Shown: positions 54,174 through 60,756 of the stretch, piece after piece | Numbering within the stretch: position 1 is the stretch's first letter | Layout of the letters: every line of letters starts with the position of its first letter | Origin: an uncultured Sphingobacteriales bacterium | GTDB lineage: Bacteria > Bacteroidota > Bacteroidia > Chitinophagales > Chitinophagaceae | Length of the DNA stretch: 64,000 bases | Assembly: GCA_937991535.1 (NCBI GenBank) | Contig: CALKHN010000027.1 | Coordinates: 38,032 to 102,031 of the forward strand | Reading direction: 5' to 3' | Program-made: the position numbers and the translations under genes | The notes under the pieces: generated by a model | The model's input: only the letters and a program-made list of their open reading frames with translations | Told to the model about the DNA's origin: nothing | The model's database searches: none

Positions 54174-54635
54174 TTAAAGAGTAAAAAAATCTTTATAGAT
54201 GTCCACAAATTGCTTAGCTGCATATTTGGCAAGCTCTTCCGTTTTAAAGCAAAGGCGGGAGCCGACGTCCGAATACGCGTAAGCGAAATTCGCACCGTCC
54301 AGACCGAAGCCCGAAGCCGAATCCATGTAAAACCAAGGATACCATTTACGCTCGCTGCTATTATTCCAATTAGGAACCCACAGTTCATTGAGGGCTTTAT
54401 TAATAACCTTAATCTTTTTGTAAGCGATTTCATCAGGAGTTCCCTCCTTAAACCTGTTATCATTGGGATCGTCCCCGGTTTCTAAGCAGGCATCTTCAAA
54501 ACCTTTAACCCGATCGGTAATTTTTTGAGAGAAAAAATCTTTTCCAAATGTGCCTTCAAGAATTGTTTTTATTTCAGCAATAGCTGAGGGGTATATCTTT
54601 CTTGCTTCTTTGTCGCTGATTGTTAATTGTTTCAT
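54174..54635 (-). CDS. DGR target protein 2
   Basis: The 153-residue protein shares the conserved WNNSSERKWYPWFYM segment, a variable region (GFGLDGANFAYAYSDVGSRL, about residues 111-130) and the fixed end (CFKTEELAKYAAKQFVDIYKD). Its N-terminal half (KEARKIYPSAIAEIKTIL, FEDACLETGDDPN) is longer than that of target 1. It is otherwise a free-standing small protein with no fibre or signal region. Confidence 0.88.
   Translation of the reverse strand: MKQLTISDKEARKIYPSAIAEIKTILEGTFGKDFFSQKITDRVKGFEDACLETGDDPNDNRFKEGTPDEIAYKKIKVINKALNELWVPNWNNSSERKWYPWFYMDSASGFGLDGANFAYAYSDVGSRLCFKTEELAKYAAKQFVDIYKDFFTL
54250..54321 (-). repeat. DGR variable repeat VR2
   Basis: The repeat aligns to the TR without gaps over 72 bases and differs at eleven positions (7, 14, 20, 26, 29, 32, 34, 37, 46, 50, 69), all at sense-strand adenines (A to G, T or C). 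The pattern is different from VR1, which points to independent mutagenic homing events. Confidence 0.93.
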
Positions 54636-54644
54636 GTGTAAAAT

Positions 54645-55037
54645 TTATTGAGGGAAGTTAATTTCTGCCTGAAATTCACTCATCAGCATTCTACGTTCCC
54701 CCACCTTGGCCCCTGTGGCTTCGCTATAGAATTCCATAATCTTATTATCATAGTCAGGAACCAACAATACCTCCATTTCAACATCCTTAAAGCCGGTTAC
54801 CACATCTTCCAGCAATTCATTGTTTTCATGGTTAAGGGGTTTGGTTTCTGCTTTTATGATATCCTTAAAGTCCTTCAGCTCTTTGGATTTCTTTTTTAGT
54901 TTAACCAGGTTTTGAGCAATAGTATCTTTCATGATCATCAGTTCCTCCTTTGTGAATTCATGACGAACTATTTCCTTTGACTTCTTTGTAGCAAGACTTA
55001 CAAGTGTGTTTGGCTGTCTGTTGGTAGTGGTATCCAT
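54645..55037 (-). CDS. Phage protein upstream of DGR, unknown
   Basis: The 130-residue protein has a Lys-rich helical N-terminus (TKEELMIMKDTIAQNLVKLKKKSKELKDF) and a beta-rich end (MEVLLVPDYDNKIMEFYS, RRMLMSEFQAEINF). It is not the DGR accessory protein Avd, which is all helical. It may share the target-gene operon (9-base gap). Confidence 0.5.
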   Translation of the reverse strand: MDTTTNRQPNTLVSLATKKSKEIVRHEFTKEELMIMKDTIAQNLVKLKKKSKELKDFKDIIKAETKPLNHENNELLEDVVTGFKDVEMEVLLVPDYDNKIMEFYSEATGAKVGERRMLMSEFQAEINFPQ

Positions 55038-55045
55038 TTTAAAGA

Positions 55046-55276
55046 TTATTTTGTTTTATAACGAATGGCAAATTCTTTCCCTTTAGTAGCACTATACACA
55101 CGCGTTCTGGATCTTGCTCCGCGAGATGCAACTTTATGGGAGACATACAGGTAACTTCCGGCTTTGCGTATACTGTCAAATTCAATAGCTGAATCCTTTC
55201 GCTGGGGAAAAGGCAAACTCATATCATAAACTACCACGGGGGTATTATTGGAGATAACAGGATATGTGGTAATCAT
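55046..55276 (-). CDS. Small basic phage protein, unknown
   Basis: The 76-residue protein has VVYDMSLPFPQRKDSAIEFDSIRK and a basic half (KVASRGARSRTRVYSATKGKEFAI). It may bind nucleic acid. No family is recognised. It lies between the SSB-like and DGR-linked genes. Confidence 0.5.
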   Translation of the reverse strand: MITTYPVISNNTPVVVYDMSLPFPQRKDSAIEFDSIRKAGSYLYVSHKVASRGARSRTRVYSATKGKEFAIRYKTK

Positions 55277-55288
55277 CGGGTATTAGTT

Positions 55289-55909
55289 TTAAAATGGCAA
55301 ATCATCCGGCGCGCCTGGATCGTTAATATTGTCAGTAAAACCATCACTATGGTGAATATTTTCAACTGCACTATTTCGCTGCACAACCTTACCTGGAATA
55401 AGCAGCGGACGAACTTCTTCGTTTAACACCTTCAATAAAAAGTTCATCCGTTCGGTATTATCCCAACCATCAACCAATTGCCCTGCCTGGTTTCTTATTT
55501 TACATGGGACCAATTCCGGCATACCATTAGGGGTATCATTTTTAAAAAACCATTTCAGCGCGGAGCCATCCTGCCTTATTATCATTCCAGTTTCCTTTAC
55601 GCCATCCTTTTCTTTATAGGTAGGTATAAAGGTGGCCGGACTGGCAGGAGCAATATTTTTCGCTATGCAAAGGAACGCCCGAGCATATCCGCTGTTTAAC
55701 TGCATTTGAAGTTGATACGCATCAGTTGAATCTGTAATGATGAGATGCAATTCCGGTCCAAACTTGCCATCCGCTTTTACATAAGCATCCGTAAGCTGCC
55801 CGGTTAGATCATGATGAAGTTCTACCGTGCTTTCGTTAATCCTATGGGCAATTTTGCCCGCTTTGATGCCGCAATAAATACGCTTTTGTCCACCATCGCC
55901 AAATCCCAT
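55289..55909 (-). CDS. SSB-like single-strand DNA-binding protein
   Basis: The 206-residue protein has an N-terminal region with aromatic and Gly residues (RIYCGIKAGKIAHRI, TDAYVKADGKFGPELHLIITDS) and ends with the acidic tip DDLPF. That tip is nearly the DDDIPF recruiting tail of bacterial SSB proteins. An OB-fold is likely though not proven. It should bind single strands during phage replication and recruit host partners via the tail. Confidence 0.65.
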   Translation of the reverse strand: MGFGDGGQKRIYCGIKAGKIAHRINESTVELHHDLTGQLTDAYVKADGKFGPELHLIITDSTDAYQLQMQLNSGYARAFLCIAKNIAPASPATFIPTYKEKDGVKETGMIIRQDGSALKWFFKNDTPNGMPELVPCKIRNQAGQLVDGWDNTERMNFLLKVLNEEVRPLLIPGKVVQRNSAVENIHHSDGFTDNINDPGAPDDLPF

Positions 55910-55971
55910 TGTAGTGTAGTTAAAGGAGGGGCGATCCTAATCTATTTGTTTAAGCCCCTCCCGGTTAAAAA

Positions 55972-56127
55972 TTATTTTCCTTTCTTAAGATACTGCTGTG
56001 AAATATCCCGCATAAGCTGGGAAACTGAAACATTTTGCTTTTTTGCCTGCTTTGAAATTTTCTTTTTAAGTGAGGCCGAAAGGGAAAATTCAATTTTTAC
56101 TTTTCCGGATTTAATTTCTGCTGCCAT
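55972..56127 (-). CDS. Ribbon-helix-helix-like small DNA-binding protein
   Basis: The 51-residue frame (ATG 56127, TAA 55972) encodes a beta strand (VKIEFSLSASLKKKIS) and two helices (KQAKKQNVSVSQLMRDISQQYLKK), the Arc/CopG pattern. It is basic and short, as expected of a phage transcription repressor. A 8-bp hairpin (55925-55932 with 55954-55961) lies just downstream. Confidence 0.7.
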   Translation of the reverse strand: MAAEIKSGKVKIEFSLSASLKKKISKQAKKQNVSVSQLMRDISQQYLKKGK

Positions 56128-56145
56128 GATATAGGTGGTTTTAAA

Positions 56146-56343
56146 TTAAGCGCTAACCAGTTTCATTTGCACATCCGCTACGGCCGGTGGTTTATCTTTA
56201 TGCAGCTCATCCCAGGCAAGACCGGCGGCAAATACCACACCTTCACCAAGATCAAAAGACCGGTCTTTATCAATCATTGCCGTCATTACTCCCAAAGCAA
56301 TTTTTATTACAAATTCTCTTTTCAAAAAATCATCAGTCGCCAT
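56146..56343 (-). CDS. Small phage protein, unknown
   Basis: The 65-residue protein has a helical centre (FVIKIALGVMTAMIDK) and FDLGEGVVFAAGLAWDELH. No family is recognised. It is separated from the RHH gene by 18 bases and likely cotranscribed. Confidence 0.5.
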   Translation of the reverse strand: MATDDFLKREFVIKIALGVMTAMIDKDRSFDLGEGVVFAAGLAWDELHKDKPPAVADVQMKLVSA

Positions 56344-56362
56344 GATGTTTCATTTTTGGTTT

Positions 56363-56395
56363 TTAAAAATAGCCCCGGCAAGAATGTCGGGGCTT
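56363..56395 (-). terminator. Terminator downstream of the phage tRNA-like gene
   Basis: On the minus strand a 7-bp stem (56394-56388 with 56377-56371) is followed by ATTTTTA. It lies about 50 bases after the tRNA 3' end. A second small inverted repeat (GATACC/GGTATC) lies between them. Confidence 0.6.
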
Positions 56396-56442
56396 TGTTC
56401 AACCCTAAACCCTTGAGAAAGATGATACCAGAACCGGTATCG

Positions 56443-56551
56443 TAAGGAGACCGGGATTCGAACCCGGACGCTGGTTGCATCATCCAGCGGAAACACTATG
56501 CGATTTACGTCTCCTGCGTCTGCGTGAGCTTACCAATTTCGCCACCTCCTT
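56443..56551 (-). tRNA. Phage-encoded class II tRNA-like gene with atypical anticodon arm
   Basis: A 7-bp acceptor stem (56551-56545 AAGGAGG with 56450-56444), a Leu/Ser-like D-arm start (TGGCGAAATTGGTAAGC), a variable arm (CGCTGG with CCAGCG) and a perfect T-arm (CCGGG TTCGAAT CCCGG) are clear. The gene is 109 bases, longer than the usual 85-90. The part between D-arm and variable arm does not fold into a normal 5-bp stem and 7-nt loop with T33. The isotype cannot be read with confidence; it may be non-functional or unusual. Confidence 0.7.
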
Positions 56552-56662
56552 ATTTACCGGACAAACTTGTACGGGATGCCGGCTTTTTGCTAACATATAT
56601 GCACTGTAAAGAACTACCGCTATTTAAAGCCAGCGGTGAGGCTTATAACCGTCCTTAAATAT

Positions 56663-56749
56663 TTAATAATCCTCTTCCCTGCACACTGCCCGAAAAATTA
56701 TATACACAAATATTGCTGCCACTATATTCCATAAAAAAGATACATCCAT
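56663..56749 (-). CDS. Single-TM miniprotein
   Basis: A 28-residue frame from ATG 56749 to TAA 56663 encodes one hydrophobic helix (VSFLWNIVAAIFVYIIF) and a charged tail (RAVCREEDY). The size and layout resemble membrane miniproteins in phage genomes. It is supported only by this composition. Confidence 0.4.
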   Translation of the reverse strand: MDVSFLWNIVAAIFVYIIFRAVCREEDY

Positions 56750-56763
56750 AAACAATTAAATCT

Positions 56764-57069
56764 TTATCGTTTAGAATCAATCAGCTTTATATCCTGCACC
56801 GGAAACCACCACTCCCCCCCCCGTTTGCGGCCGGTAACTCCATTTTCCGTTAGTATTTTCATTAAGCTTCGGTGACTTTTGACGCGGTATCCTTTTTCCT
56901 GCAGTATTCTCTTTGCACCCGGCGCGGCTGTTTCTTTAGGTTCCTGCACAGGCATTGCTGCAATCAAGCCTTCAGCTACTCGTGGCAACATTGGAGCAAT
57001 AGCCAGCCGAACGCCTTCAATAATAGCGGCCTGAATAGTAGATTCTGAAATATTTATCTGAACAGGCAT
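56764..57069 (-). CDS. HTH-type DNA-binding protein
   Basis: The 101-residue protein has a helical N-terminus (INISESTIQAAIIEGVRLAIA) and a C-terminal helix-turn-helix-like part (HRSLMKILTENGVTGRKRGGEWWFPVQDI), similar to HTH_17 excisionase/MerR-like proteins. It may be an excisionase or early regulator. Confidence 0.6.
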   Translation of the reverse strand: MPVQINISESTIQAAIIEGVRLAIAPMLPRVAEGLIAAMPVQEPKETAAPGAKRILQEKGYRVKSHRSLMKILTENGVTGRKRGGEWWFPVQDIKLIDSKR

Positions 57070-57071
57070 TT

Positions 57072-57311
57072 TTACAGTTTAACAATTGAAAGAAAAGTTT
57101 TGTAACCAAGCATGGCGGCCACTACATCGGGAGCATCATGGCATTGGCTTTTAATATCTGAAATAAGCTGTCGAATAATAACAGGGTGAGGTTTGGCCAT
57201 TACATTGTTGATCATAATTCCAAACACGGATTTACTATCAACTTTTTCAAGCTGCCCAACTACTTTTAATTCATCGGGGGTTAACTTTTCTACGCCTGGG
57301 AATGTTTTCAT
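57072..57311 (-). CDS. Phage early protein, unknown
   Basis: The 79-residue protein is helical (LTPDELKVVGQLEKVDSK, PVIIRQLISDIKSQCHDAPDVVAAMLG). It overlaps the next gene by four bases (ATGA). No family is recognised. Confidence 0.5.
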   Translation of the reverse strand: MKTFPGVEKLTPDELKVVGQLEKVDSKSVFGIMINNVMAKPHPVIIRQLISDIKSQCHDAPDVVAAMLGYKTFLSIVKL

Positions 57312-57505
57312 ATTTCGTTACAGTTACAGGTTGAATAAAATATTTTGATGAACCAAAATCGCATACCGCTCGTTTTACATCTCATTACCGTGTATCCTTT
57401 CAAGTCCCTCCATCTTAATCGCTGCTGGTGGATTTCAACATCATTACGGCCACAAACACACTCATGATGCTCCTGGATTGTTTTAAGGGTTATGGGGCGC
57501 GGCAT
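57308..57505 (-). CDS. Cys-containing phage early protein, unknown
   Basis: The 65-residue protein has CVCGRNDVE and a later CKTSGMRF, possibly a small zinc-binding fold (Cys, His, Cys). It is the second gene transcribed after the Cro-like gene. No family is recognised. Confidence 0.45.
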   Translation of the reverse strand: MPRPITLKTIQEHHECVCGRNDVEIHQQRLRWRDLKGYTVMRCKTSGMRFWFIKIFYSTCNCNEI

Positions 57506-57576
57506 ACGTTTATCCTTTGGTAATTAATTGAATAGGGTTATGAAATCGTATTTCTACACCGTATTTTTACGATGCA

Positions 57577-57804
57577 CTAAACCGCTATTGGTAATTGGTC
57601 AGCTTGTAGAAGCTGATCATCCGTCAATCCGGTATGATCCCTTATGCATTTGAGTGCCGCAATTGTGGTGAGGGGCCCGTTTTCTTTATTATTCTCCAAT
57701 ACCCTACGCATCCATTGTTCAGAACGATCCAGTACCAAAGCCAATGCAAGTATTGTTTTCCTTTCCGCTTCAATAGCCGTTATTGCTGCGTTTGAAAGTT
57801 TCAT
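57577..57804 (-). CDS. Cro-like HTH regulator
   Basis: The 75-residue protein has a helix-turn-helix layout (AITAIEAERKTILALALVLD, SEQWMRRVLENNK, TIAALKCIRDHTG). It is the first minus-strand gene, opposite the repressor-like gene at 57910. It is likely the early (lytic) transcription regulator of the switch. Confidence 0.65.
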   Translation of the reverse strand: MKLSNAAITAIEAERKTILALALVLDRSEQWMRRVLENNKENGPLTTIAALKCIRDHTGLTDDQLLQADQLPIAV

Positions 57805-57828
57805 TTTATATTTGTTTTAGTGATATGG

Positions 57829-57884
57829 ACGTAAAGATACAACCTTTTTGAAACTGTGCAACTTTATTGAAACTATTTTGAAAT
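57829..57884. promoter_or_regulatory. Lysis-lysogeny switch region with repeated TTGAAA motifs
   Basis: Three TTGAAAC/T boxes (57848-57854, 57867-57873, 57878-57884) lie between divergent regulators. On the minus strand TTG, 19 bases, TATCTTTA (57836-57829) is a good Bacteroidetes-type promoter for the Cro-like gene. The boxes lie in the promoter area, so they are candidate operators for the repressor or Cro. Confidence 0.55.
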
Positions 57885-57909
57885 ATAAGTATTTATAATA
57901 TTTAATAAA

Positions 57910-58443
57910 ATGGGAGACTTACGAAAAGAAGATATAGAAAGGTTTTATCAAGATTTTGAAAAATTAAATTTAATAACTCCTGTTGCTACTATAGCAGAAG
58001 CCGTTAAAATGTCAAAAGGGAGTGTTAGTAAGTATCTAAATAAAAAGCTTGACCCATCTGAAAATTTTCTAAATAAATTCTACGAAAAGTTTTACAACAC
58101 AGGTTTCAATAAAGTTTCACGTGAAACAACACAAGAAGGAAGCAAGGATATTGGATCAGGTATAAATCAGGAGAAATCGGATAATAAGAAATACGTAGAA
58201 TTGTTGGAACGGGACCGCAATTTGCTTGAGCAAATGCAGGAAATAATAAAAACTAATTTAACAGAGTTGCTATTGGCGCAACGATTGAACCGGGCACAGC
58301 TAACGGTTTTAACTGATCTGGGTTCAAAAACACTGGCAACGGTTCAAAAACGAAACCTTGAGATGGTGAGAGAAGAAACAAGCAAAGCGCTGAACGATAT
58401 TGTGGTTCTACAGCAACAAGCGGGCAACGCCGCAAACAAGTAA
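57910..58443 (+). CDS. CI-like prophage repressor
   Basis: The 177-residue protein has an N-terminal helix-turn-helix (FEKLNLITPVATIAEAVKMSKGSVSKYLNKKLDPSENF), a charged linker (SRETTQEGSKDIGSG) and a C-terminal coiled coil (LLERDRNLLEQMQEI, ALNDIVVLQQQAG). The size and orientation fit a repressor. It lacks a visible LexA-type peptidase domain, so induction may not depend on RecA self-cleavage. Confidence 0.75.
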   Translation: MGDLRKEDIERFYQDFEKLNLITPVATIAEAVKMSKGSVSKYLNKKLDPSENFLNKFYEKFYNTGFNKVSRETTQEGSKDIGSGINQEKSDNKKYVELLERDRNLLEQMQEIIKTNLTELLLAQRLNRAQLTVLTDLGSKTLATVQKRNLEMVREETSKALNDIVVLQQQAGNAANK

Positions 58444-58599
58444 TACAAGGGCTTTCTTTCATTAGAAATAAGGGTTTTGGTTTATAAATCAGCAATGTAA
58501 AATATTAAGCCTTATTACCCATTTGACATTTGATAATAAACCCGCTCCTATTATAATTTAAAAATATACAAGGGCGTTATGGAAAGAAAACCCTTGTAT

Positions 58600-59001
58600 A
58601 TGAAAAGATTTACATTGGCATTATTTCTTTTTACAACGCTTCATTCTTGCAGCAATACCGAAATAGAGGTTACAAAGGATACCCCCGCAGATACAGAGGT
58701 TAGAGCGGCCCAAATATTTAAAGATTATACAGAAAACGAAGTAGCGGCTAACCAGAAGTATAAGAACAAAGTGCTTTCCGTTTCAGGAATTATTGCCTCT
58801 ATATCAAATTATGGCAGCCAAACAAAAGTTGTATTAAACGATGGCAATCCCGAAAATGTGGGTGTTATCTGCTATTTTAAAAAAGAACACGAATCTGACA
58901 TAGCACAATTGAAAAAGGGAAGTCAAATTAAAGTGAAAGGAATTGGACAGGGGGATCTTTCAATTGACTTTGATATGGAAAACTGCATTCTCGAACAATA
59001 A
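58600..59001 (+). CDS. Lipoprotein with OB-fold (tRNA_anti-like) domain
   Basis: The product is 133 residues from ATG 58600 (the ATG at 58579 adds seven residues). It has a lipobox (TLHSCSN) and an OB-like part: AAQIFKDYTENEVAANQKYKNKVLSVSGIIASI and VGVICYFKKEHESDI, typical of the tRNA_anti-like proteins of Bacteroidetes. It is a plus-strand accessory gene in the prophage immunity arm. Confidence 0.75.
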   Translation: MKRFTLALFLFTTLHSCSNTEIEVTKDTPADTEVRAAQIFKDYTENEVAANQKYKNKVLSVSGIIASISNYGSQTKVVLNDGNPENVGVICYFKKEHESDIAQLKKGSQIKVKGIGQGDLSIDFDMENCILEQ

Positions 59002-59017
59002 TCATTAACTATTTTAT

Positions 59018-59773
59018 ATGAAAAAAGTACTCAAAGTTTTCCTTTACTGTTTCATCGCATTTATTGGGCTTATGATTCTTGCCGTGGCATCAGGAGATGA
59101 GGTAAAAACAGATGCAGAGCCAACAAAGGAGGCTCCAAAAACAAAACCTGTGGAGCTGGTCAGTGTTCCGGATGAAAAAATTTTGGATTTTGAAGTTGTT
59201 CAAAAAAAGGAAGATTGGGGAGGGCGCAAACTATCGGACGTATATGCTACAATAACTGAAAAGCCTGCCAACAAAACAGAGATTGACGCCACCGTAAGGC
59301 GTATTGCAAAAAACTACCTGAAAGAAAGTAAACATATTCCCGACCACTTAACGGTTTGGCTGTATACCTCAAAAGTACAGGCAGCAGACCAAAATTTACA
59401 CTCCGAATTTATTGCTCAATACTGGAAAAATTTTAATTCAAAAGATGAAACAGTAAAGATTAATGATCAAAAGCTGGATATGCTGTTGGGCAAAGGAGAA
59501 AGGTTTGCCGCATTTAATAAGGTGAAAAAAGCACTTACGGATAAAGGGATAGACTTTTGCCAGTTACACGTTCTCCATAGAAATTGGATGCGCTGGAGTG
59601 ATGAGAAATCAAAAGAAAAGTATGAGCCAGGAGATGACAGGCGAATGGATTATATGGATGAGCTATACGATAGGGAAGTGAATGAATTCCGGAAAAAGTT
59701 TAAAGTTTCTGAAGAATTATGGAATGAATCAATGACATATGGCGATTATGCCTGCGATAATAGCCCAGAATAA
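59018..59773 (+). CDS. Membrane-anchored protein, unknown
   Basis: The 251-residue protein has an N-terminal TM (VFLYCFIAFIGLMILAVASG), a Glu/Lys-rich linker and a domain with DATVRRIAKNYLKESKHIPDHLTVWLYTSKVQ, followed by FCQLHVLHRNWMRWSDEKSKEKY and FRKKFKVSEELWNES. No family is recognised. It starts 17 bases after the OB lipoprotein. Confidence 0.6.
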   Translation: MKKVLKVFLYCFIAFIGLMILAVASGDEVKTDAEPTKEAPKTKPVELVSVPDEKILDFEVVQKKEDWGGRKLSDVYATITEKPANKTEIDATVRRIAKNYLKESKHIPDHLTVWLYTSKVQAADQNLHSEFIAQYWKNFNSKDETVKINDQKLDMLLGKGERFAAFNKVKKALTDKGIDFCQLHVLHRNWMRWSDEKSKEKYEPGDDRRMDYMDELYDREVNEFRKKFKVSEELWNESMTYGDYACDNSPE

Positions 59774-59798
59774 CCGCCTATCTGTAAAATTACATTAT

Positions 59799-60344
59799 AT
59801 GCCATTTGAAATACCTGCTGCTGGCTGGGCCGCCATAGCCAGTGCATCAACGCTTTTAATAACCGGGGGGGTGGCTCTTATCCGGGAAAAGGTTGTTCAT
59901 AAACAAGCTTTAAAAAAAGAGGTATTTCTTAGAAAGTTACAGACCTATGAATCAAATATTACGTACGCTTCTGAAGGAATAAGAACCTTCAGGAGCATAT
60001 GTGACAATATTAGGAAAGCATCCAACTCTCAATCTTATAACAACCTGGAACAGATACAGAAGGATTTTGAAAATATATCAAAAATAGTCATTCCTTCTCT
60101 GCACACAATTCAACTTTATTCAAAAATCAGTTCGCTGACTTTAGGACCACTGGAAAAGGAATTGAAAGAAGAAATTGATAAACTACCCAACTTTAAAGAC
60201 GATATCAATACAATTGGACTGGAAAAAGCACGGGAAAAGCTTTACGACAGGTTGGGGAAAATTGATGATATTTTACGCAAAGTAGAAAATGCATATCAAT
60301 CGCTTTTCAAGGAAATGCAAAAGGAGATTGCCGAATATCTGTAA
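59799..60344 (+). CDS. Membrane protein with long coiled coil, unknown
   Basis: The product is 181 residues from ATG 59799 (a longer frame from 59739 overlaps the preceding gene). One TM (PAAGWAAIASASTLLITGGVAL) precedes a long helical region (LRKLQTYESNITYASEGIRTFRSICDNIRK, LEKELKEEIDKLPNFKDDI, ILRKVENAYQSLFKEM). A defence or immunity role is possible by position, but unsupported by motifs. Confidence 0.55.
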   Translation: MPFEIPAAGWAAIASASTLLITGGVALIREKVVHKQALKKEVFLRKLQTYESNITYASEGIRTFRSICDNIRKASNSQSYNNLEQIQKDFENISKIVIPSLHTIQLYSKISSLTLGPLEKELKEEIDKLPNFKDDINTIGLEKAREKLYDRLGKIDDILRKVENAYQSLFKEMQKEIAEYL

Positions 60345-60354
60345 GTATACTAAT

Positions 60355-60374
60355 CCGACACCAAAAGCGACACC
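60355..60374 (+). repeat. Tandem CCGACACC-type pair, right end
   Basis: CCGACACC at 60355-60362 and GCGACACC at 60367-60374 have the same 12-base period and orientation as the pair at 15024-15043. The two pairs bracket the prophage genes. Confidence 0.5.
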
Positions 60375-60393
60375 AAAAAATATTTCGCAAAGA

Positions 60394-60420
60394 AAAACCC
60401 GCTGCAATAGCGGGTTTTGT
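60394..60420 (+). terminator. Terminator at the end of the prophage accessory genes
   Basis: A perfect 10-bp stem (60394-60403 with 60409-60418), loop of 5, is followed by a T-rich tract. It ends plus-strand transcription from 57910. Confidence 0.85.
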
Positions 60421-60756
60421 GTTTTCCGTTGTGAACCCTGTGGTACAAAACTCGAACCATTTTTTAGCGGATTTAAAGCTGTTGATAGATATTTCAGCAA
60501 CATAATGAACTGGCTTTCAGTATGGCATTGTGATTTGGCAGACGCACCACCTTACTGAAGTACGTAATTTTTTCAAATCAATATGTAGTGGAGAAGTCTG
60601 CTAAATATCAATTAATGTCACAGTCTGTTGTACGGAAGCGGATACCGGATATGTGATCGGTGGAAATCCGGTTGCGAACAAGTGGCTGTACCGCTTCCCG
60701 CACAGCGGCGTTCCGCCTACGGGGAAAGGAATGCCGATGTGCCGCCTGGGAGGGCT

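Larger units (their letters stand above)
60345..60756. other. Gene-free stretch between prophage and PRTRC operon
   Basis: These 412 bases hold a tandem repeat pair (60355-60374), a strong terminator (60394-60420) and a GC-rich stretch (60640-60756) with no convincing protein. The latter contains CGGTGGAAATCCGG, which resembles pieces of structured RNAs, but no complete known fold could be assigned. The prophage boundary probably lies here. Confidence 0.5.

Noticed and set aside
54645..55037. 130-residue protein as the DGR accessory protein Avd.
   Set aside because: It has a beta-rich C-terminal half, while Avd is an all-helical bundle; size alone is not enough.
60440..60470. ACTCGAACC near 60455 as the right-hand copy of the tRNA attachment site.
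   Set aside because: Only six bases agree with the left remnant, and the flanking sequence cannot form any tRNA.
60640..60756. Resemblance to a cobalamin riboswitch or group II intron 5' region (CGGTGGAAATCCGG, GTGGCTGTACCGC).
   Set aside because: The B12-box and the remaining conserved parts are not seen, and no RT or cobalamin-related gene follows. A covariance search would be needed.
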